From positions 111,918 through 175,917 of the forward strand of contig NZ_JAKXMK010000029.1 in assembly GCF_022524485.1 (NCBI RefSeq): a stretch of DNA of 64,000 nucleotides. Direction: 5' to 3'. The notes beneath the pieces were generated by a model. The model did not search any database. It saw only the letters and a program-made list of their open reading frames with translations, and had not been told where the DNA came from. Position numbers and translations under genes: made by a program. The DNA is from Pseudonocardia alaniniphila (GTDB lineage Bacteria > Actinomycetota > Actinomycetes > Mycobacteriales > Pseudonocardiaceae). Positions 60,174 through 64,000 of the stretch are shown here, in pieces (positions within the stretch are counted from its first letter, which is position 1; every line of letters begins with the position of its first letter).

Positions 60174-60819
60174 GTTGATCGTCATTTCGGGACGTGGAGC
60201 CGTGTGTGGCCCTGCTGCCGGTCCCGGACTGGTGATCATGGCCGGGGACGGGGGCTTCCGGTGCGCCTTTCGGAGGTTGATCACCGTTGTGGGACGCGGG
60301 GCAGTGTGCGGCGCGGTTCCCCGTTCCCGGTTGGCGATCATGACCGGGCGCGGGGCTGATGCGGGCCGTGCCGGCAGGGTCGCCGTCGCGGGTTGATCAT
60401 CGCTTCGGGGCGCGGAACCGTGTGTGGCCCTGCTGCCGGTCCCCAGCCGGTGATCATGGCCTGGGGCGCGGCCCGGACGTCCGGCCTGCCCTATGTGGCC
60501 TGGGCCGTGATCACCATTTCGGTACCTGGAGCCGTGCGCGGTGCGGGTGGCGGTCCCCGATTGGTGATCATGGCGCTGGGGGTGCGGGTTGGTGCGTCCT
60601 GGGGCTGTGCTGACACGGTCGCTGTCGCACGTTGATCATCGCTTCGGGGCGCGGAACCGTGTGTGGCCCGGTTGCCGGCCCCAAGACGGTGATCATGACG
60701 GGGCGTGGGGGCGATACGGCCGGGGGACCGTGCCGGCACGGCCCCCTCCGGTGGTGATCGTTGTTTCGGGACGTCGAGCCTCTTGTGGCACGGTGGCCCG
60801 TCCCTGATCGGTGATCAAC
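60174..60819. repeat. Array of six diverged 67-bp direct repeats with 35-58-bp unique spacers
   Basis: The ~1 kb gap between ctpC and the NCS1 gene (59998-61035) contains six units of exactly 67 bp: 60174-60240, 60276-60342, 60392-60458, 60506-60572, 60631-60697 and 60753-60819. Each opens with GTTGATCA-like sequence, contains TTCGGG-CG-GGA-CCGTGTG and GGTCCC-like cores, and closes with GGTGATCATG-like sequence. The TGATCA palindromes are therefore about 57 bp apart. Spacers are 35, 49, 47, 58 and 55 bp and do not resemble each other. Start-to-start distances (102, 116, 114, 125, 122) are mostly not multiples of three, so this is not one repeated coding domain. Outside the array (59998-60173, 60820-61035) I see no features except the next ribosome-binding site. 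Confidence 0.85.
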
Positions 60820-61035
60820 GGTGGCGGCCACTGCAAGAGGCTCTGCCGCCTCGGGGCGTTCGCCGAGGTGACTGCGCCCGCCCGGGCCGGCCTGTCGACC
60901 GGGTGCGGGTGCTGAACCGTGTCCTCGCGCGTGATCACGGGATTAACACAGCCATTATCGCGCGGAAACCGACTCCGGCGATTGCTGACTGATACTCGCA
61001 GGAGTATCTCAGCGTGAATAGTCGGAGGTCAGTGC

Positions 61036-62697
61036 GTGTCGCATGATCCGTCGCTCATGATGACCAAAACCGCTACTGGGGCAGGCGATGTGGGTAACGC
61101 CGCCCGGGAAACCTTGGAGGACTACACGCTGCGCTTCGCTCCGCGCAGCTATCGGAAGTGGTCCACCGGCGTGGTGGCTGTTTCCGCGCTCGGTGGCATC
61201 GCCTATCTGGCCGATTTCTCCATCGGTGCAAACATTGGAATCTCCTACGGCACCACGAATGCGCTATGGGGCATCCTGGTGTTCGCGGTCGTCATCTTCG
61301 CCACCGGGTTTCCGCTCGCGTTCTACGCAGCGCGGTACAATCTGGACCTCGATCTGATCACCAGGGGCAGCGGGTTCGGGTACTACGGGTCGGTGGTCAC
61401 GAACGTCATCTTCGCGACGTTCACCTTCATCTTCTTCGCGCTCGAAGGCTCGATCATGGCGCAGGGCCTCGAACTCGGCCTGCACATCCCGCTCTGGCTC
61501 GGGTACGCCGTGTCGACGCTGATCATCTTCCCGCTCGTCGTCTACGGAATGTCGTTGCTGTCGAAGCTGCAGGTCTGGACCACGCCCCTGTGGCTGGTGC
61601 TGATGGTGCTGCCGTTCGCCTACCTGTTGATCACGCAACCCGACTCGGTGGGTTCGTTCTTCGCCTACCAGGGTCAGAACGGGCAGGGTGCGCCCAACCT
61701 CGGCTCGGTGATGCTCGCGGCCGGTGTGTGCCTGTCGCTCATCGCCCAGATCGCCGAGCAGATCGACTACCTGCGGTTCATGCCGCCCCGCACACCGGAG
61801 AACTCACGGCGCTGGTGGACGGCCATGATCCTCGCCGGGCCGGGCTGGGTGATCTTCGGCGCGATCAAGCAGGTCATCGGGCTGTTCCTGGCCGTCTACA
61901 TCATCGCCAACGTCGCCGAGGGCGCCACCGTGGCCAACCAGCCCGTGCACCAGTTCCTGGAGATCTACCAGGACATCATGCCCGGCTGGGCCGCCCTGAC
62001 CCTCGCCGTGGTGCTGGTCGTGATCAGCCAGATCAAGATCAACGTCACCAACGCCTACTCCGGGTCGCTGGCCTGGACGAACTCCTACACCCGCGTCACG
62101 AAGCACTACCCGGGCCGGCTGGTGTTCCTCGGCGTCAACCTGGCGATCGCGCTGATCCTGATGGAAGCCAACATGTTCGACTTCCTCAACACCATCCTCG
62201 GGTTCTATGCGAACTGCGGCATGGCCTGGGTCGTCGTGGTGGCCTCGGACATCGCGATCAACAAGTACCTGCTGAAGATCTCGCCGAAGAAGCCCGAGTT
62301 CCGTCGCGGGATGCTGTACGCGATCAACCCGGTCGGCTTCGGCTCCATGGTCATCGCTGCGGGCGTCTCGATCGTCGTCTTCTTCGGTGGCCTCGGAGCG
62401 GCGGTCCAGCCGTTCTCGCCCCTCGTCGCCATCGGCCTCGGCGTGGTCCTGCCCCCGATCATCGCGCTCGCGACCCGGGGGAAGTACTACCTCCGGCGCG
62501 ACGACGACGGCATCGCCGAGCCGATGTACGACGAGCACGGCAACCCGTCCGGCGAGGTGCTCGACTGCCACGTCTGCCGTCAGGAGTTCGAGCGGCCCGA
62601 CATGGTCGCCTGCCACACGCATGATGCCCACGTGTGCTCGCTGTGCCTCAGCACCGACAAGGTCGGCGACCACGTGCTCCCGGCTCGGAGTGGGTGA
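61036..62697 (+). CDS. NCS1 family (purine-cytosine permease-like) transporter with C-terminal zinc finger
   Basis: A 553-residue protein. Twelve hydrophobic helices of the NCS1 nucleobase transporter family span residues ~45-490 (e.g. FSIGANIGISYGT, RGSGFGYYGS). A hydrophilic tail follows, containing a treble-clef-like cysteine/histidine set: C511-C514, C526, H529/H532, C534 and C537. NCS1 carriers import nucleobases, allantoin or hydantoins with H+ or Na+. The tail is unusual and may bind zinc and regulate the transporter. GTG 61036 has GGAGG 7 bp upstream. The neighbouring hutH suggests, weakly, a nitrogen-compound substrate. Confidence 0.82.
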   Translation: MSHDPSLMMTKTATGAGDVGNAARETLEDYTLRFAPRSYRKWSTGVVAVSALGGIAYLADFSIGANIGISYGTTNALWGILVFAVVIFATGFPLAFYAARYNLDLDLITRGSGFGYYGSVVTNVIFATFTFIFFALEGSIMAQGLELGLHIPLWLGYAVSTLIIFPLVVYGMSLLSKLQVWTTPLWLVLMVLPFAYLLITQPDSVGSFFAYQGQNGQGAPNLGSVMLAAGVCLSLIAQIAEQIDYLRFMPPRTPENSRRWWTAMILAGPGWVIFGAIKQVIGLFLAVYIIANVAEGATVANQPVHQFLEIYQDIMPGWAALTLAVVLVVISQIKINVTNAYSGSLAWTNSYTRVTKHYPGRLVFLGVNLAIALILMEANMFDFLNTILGFYANCGMAWVVVVASDIAINKYLLKISPKKPEFRRGMLYAINPVGFGSMVIAAGVSIVVFFGGLGAAVQPFSPLVAIGLGVVLPPIIALATRGKYYLRRDDDGIAEPMYDEHGNPSGEVLDCHVCRQEFERPDMVACHTHDAHVCSLCLSTDKVGDHVLPARSG

Positions 62698-62737
62698 CCG
62701 CCACGGGGCGTGAGGTCGCGCCACGCCCGGGAACGCC

Positions 62738-62793
62738 GGCCCGGCGGCTCGGGGACGCGTCGCTTCGTGTGACGGGGTCCCGGCCGCCGGGCC
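62738..62793. terminator. 11-bp stem hairpin after the NCS1 gene
   Basis: GGCCCGGCGGC (62738-62748) pairs perfectly with GCCGCCGGGCC (62783-62793) across a 34-base loop. It sits between the converging permease and iclR genes. The long loop lowers confidence that it works as a terminator. Confidence 0.45.
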
Positions 62794-62808
62794 GGTTCCG
62801 CGTCCGGC

Positions 62809-63594
62809 TCACTCGGTGGCCGAGTGCAACTGCCCGCCGATGCGGTGGGCGACAGCCCGGGCGGTGCGGTTCACCTCGGCGACGAGCACGGTCTGCTCCT
62901 CGGCGGGTGCGTAGTCGGGGAAGGTGAGGGTCACGCTGGCCACGGGGTAGCCCGCGCTGTCGAGCACCGCCACGGCGACGGAGACGAGGCCGGGGGTCAC
63001 CTCGCCGTCCTCGATCGCGTGGCCGCGGCGGCGGGTCTCCACCAGGATCCGGCGTAGCGCCGACAGCGACCGCGGCCCCACCTCGTGACGGGTGACGAAC
63101 GCGTCGGGCTCCGGATACAGCGCTCGCACGTGGGCCCTGGTCAGGGCGGCGAGCATGGCCCGGCCGCTGGCGGTGAGGTGGGCGGGCAGCCGCACCCCGA
63201 CGTCGGTGACGAGGGGCGGGCGACCGGGCGCGCGCTCCTCGATGACGTAGATGACCTCCCGGCCGTGCAGCACGGCCAGGTGAGCCGTGTGTCCCGTGCG
63301 GTCGACGAGCCGCCCGAGCGGCACCCTCGCAATGCGCTGTAGCGGCGCTTGCCGGACATACCCCGTGCCGAGCTCGTAAGCGGCCACTCCGAGGCTGTAG
63401 CGCCGTTCGTCGGCCAGGTGCACCACGAACCCGCTCTCGGCGAGCGTGGTGAGCAACTGGTAGGTGGTGGAGCGGGGAAGCCGCAGGTCACGGGTGATCG
63501 CGGCCGCGGGCACGGGTGTGGCCTGTCGGGCGAGGTAGCCCAGGACGGCCAGCACCTGGTGCGCCGCGGGCACCTTCACCGCCTGACCGGGCAC
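62809..63594 (-). CDS. IclR family transcriptional regulator
   Basis: A 261-residue IclR regulator. The winged helix is in residues 10-70 (AHQVLAVLGYLARQATPVPAAAITRDLRLPRSTTYQLL). The effector domain includes HLTASGRAMLAALTRAHV and GLVSVAVAVLDSAGYPVASVTLTFPD. It is divergent from histidine ammonia-lyase across an 89-bp gap with a perfect 22-bp palindrome, so it is probably the local repressor of histidine use. Confidence 0.88.
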   Translation of the reverse strand: MPGQAVKVPAAHQVLAVLGYLARQATPVPAAAITRDLRLPRSTTYQLLTTLAESGFVVHLADERRYSLGVAAYELGTGYVRQAPLQRIARVPLGRLVDRTGHTAHLAVLHGREVIYVIEERAPGRPPLVTDVGVRLPAHLTASGRAMLAALTRAHVRALYPEPDAFVTRHEVGPRSLSALRRILVETRRRGHAIEDGEVTPGLVSVAVAVLDSAGYPVASVTLTFPDYAPAEEQTVLVAEVNRTARAVAHRIGGQLHSATE

Positions 63595-63609
63595 CAGCTG
63601 ACGCTAGCA

Positions 63610-63631
63610 ACTGTCCGGGATCCCGGACAGT
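63610..63631. promoter_or_regulatory. Perfect 22-bp palindrome between iclR and hutH
   Basis: ACTGTCCGGGA followed directly by TCCCGGACAGT. It lies 15 bp before the iclR start and 52 bp before the hutH start, at the position expected for a shared operator. The contained GTCCG/CGGAC half-sites recall the sites near the other IclR gene at 23.3-24.3 kb. Confidence 0.7.
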
Positions 63632-63683
63632 GATCTTGGGTGGCATGTGGTGGTGAGGTGGGCGTTCGGTGTCCCATGCACTG

Positions 63684-64000
63684 ATGCAGCCAGTCACCGT
63701 CGGAACCGGCCCGCTGTCCCGTACAGAGATCCTCGCCGTGGCCCGGGAGGGGGCCGCTGTCGTTCTCTCGGCGGACGCGGAGTACGAGATCGCCGCAAGC
63801 CGCAAGGCCGTCGAAGCGCTCGCATGTGATGTGCGGCCGCACTACGGGGTGTCGACGGGGTTCGGGGCGTTGGCGACCCGGCACATTCCGGTGGAGCTTC
63901 GGGGGCAGCTGCAGCGCAGCCTGGTGCGGTCGCACGCGGCGGGGTCGGGGCCGGAGGTCGAGCGGGAGGTGGTGCGCGCGTTGATGTTGCTGCGCCTGTC
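63684..64000 (+). CDS. hutH: Histidine ammonia-lyase, N-terminal part (cut by window end)
   Basis: The first 105 codons of an ammonia-lyase of the MIO family, which turns L-histidine into trans-urocanate and ammonia, the first step of histidine breakdown. The active-site tyrosine loop YGVSTGFGALATRHI and LQRSLVRSHAAGSGP are typical of HutH. The MIO-forming Ala-Ser-Gly lies beyond the window. ATG 63684 is the only suitable start. Probably controlled by the divergent IclR gene through the palindrome. Confidence 0.9.
   Translation, partial: MQPVTVGTGPLSRTEILAVAREGAAVVLSADAEYEIAASRKAVEALACDVRPHYGVSTGFGALATRHIPVELRGQLQRSLVRSHAAGSGPEVEREVVRALMLLRL

Noticed and set aside
60130..60807. Short open frames with repeated IVISGRG/VCGPAAGP-like peptides over the repeat array
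   Set aside because: Unit spacing is not a constant multiple of three, so the frame changes between units. The peptides are a by-product of the DNA repeats and lack ribosome-binding sites.
60174..60819. CRISPR array
   Set aside because: The 67-bp units are longer than CRISPR repeats and differ from each other at many positions, spacer lengths vary from 35 to 58 bp, and no cas genes are in the window.

Overview
The window is very GC-rich DNA with GTG/TTG starts, strong third-position GC bias and typical high-GC actinobacterial genes: a SigL-like ECF pair, STAS proteins, a SigB/F-type sigma factor, F420/LLM enzymes, WS/DGAT acyltransferase, a PacL-CtpC metal exporter and a MalT-like LuxR pair. 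It looks like a chromosomal segment of a Pseudonocardiaceae-type soil actinomycete (Pseudonocardia or a close relative). That assignment is inferred from gene content. I see no rRNA, tRNA, insertion sequence, prophage or convincing CRISPR array.

Layout. 1-4.8 kb: 4-hydroxyphenylpyruvate dioxygenase, a TetR/SDR divergent pair with two operator palindromes, a decapitated alcohol dehydrogenase remnant and a DUF1996 lipoprotein. 5.4-19.4 kb: a regulation and stress block with an ECF sigma/anti-sigma pair, a K+ channel, small membrane proteins, DUF1269, two tandem giant LuxR/MalT-like ATPase regulators bracketed by two copies of a 70-80 residue protein family, a ClC-type channel, a STAS-STAS-sigma fusion protein and a proline-rich membrane protein. 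19.9-23.2 kb: a DHA2 MFS exporter with a perfect 12-bp stem-loop in its leader, an FDXHR zinc protein and an amidohydrolase.

23.2-33 kb is an accessory catabolic region. An IclR regulator lies between the amidohydrolase and a tightly packed five-gene operon: class III CoA-transferase, citryl-CoA lyase-like enzyme, MDR oxidoreductase, MetE-like zinc methyltransferase and intradiol dioxygenase. CGGAC-N4-GTCCG sites lie upstream of both transcription units. Next come a luciferase-like monooxygenase fused to a hemerythrin domain, behind a perfect 11-4-11 operator, and an acyl-CoA ligase. Together these suggest degradation of a substituted (hetero)aromatic compound by a route I cannot match to a named pathway.

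33-49 kb holds assorted metabolic genes: a zinc-ribbon P-loop protein, zf-TFIIB protein, WS/DGAT, FAD oxidoreductase, DUF2278-LTD fusion, frameshifted SDR, a sugar ABC importer without ATPase, a Phd/VbhA-like antitoxin with Fic toxin, a zinc-ribbon MBL protein, a P450-ferredoxin-TetR set, an orphan type II thioesterase and a MarR-DrrAB-type efflux operon. 49-57 kb is an eight-gene complex I membrane-arm operon (nuoA-X-H-J-K-L-M-N). It carries one degenerate, histidine-rich NuoB/NuoD-like connector instead of the catalytic arm. 57.5-64 kb has a PacL-CtpC metal-efflux pair, a noncoding array of six 67-bp repeats, an NCS1 permease with a zinc-finger tail, and an IclR regulator divergent from a histidine ammonia-lyase gene cut by the window edge.

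Strongest leads for undescribed biology: the six-unit 67-bp repeat array, the STAS-STAS-sigma fusion lacking both phosphorylatable serines, the catalytic-arm-less Nuo complex, and the IclR-controlled catabolic operon with its two-promoter operator pair.
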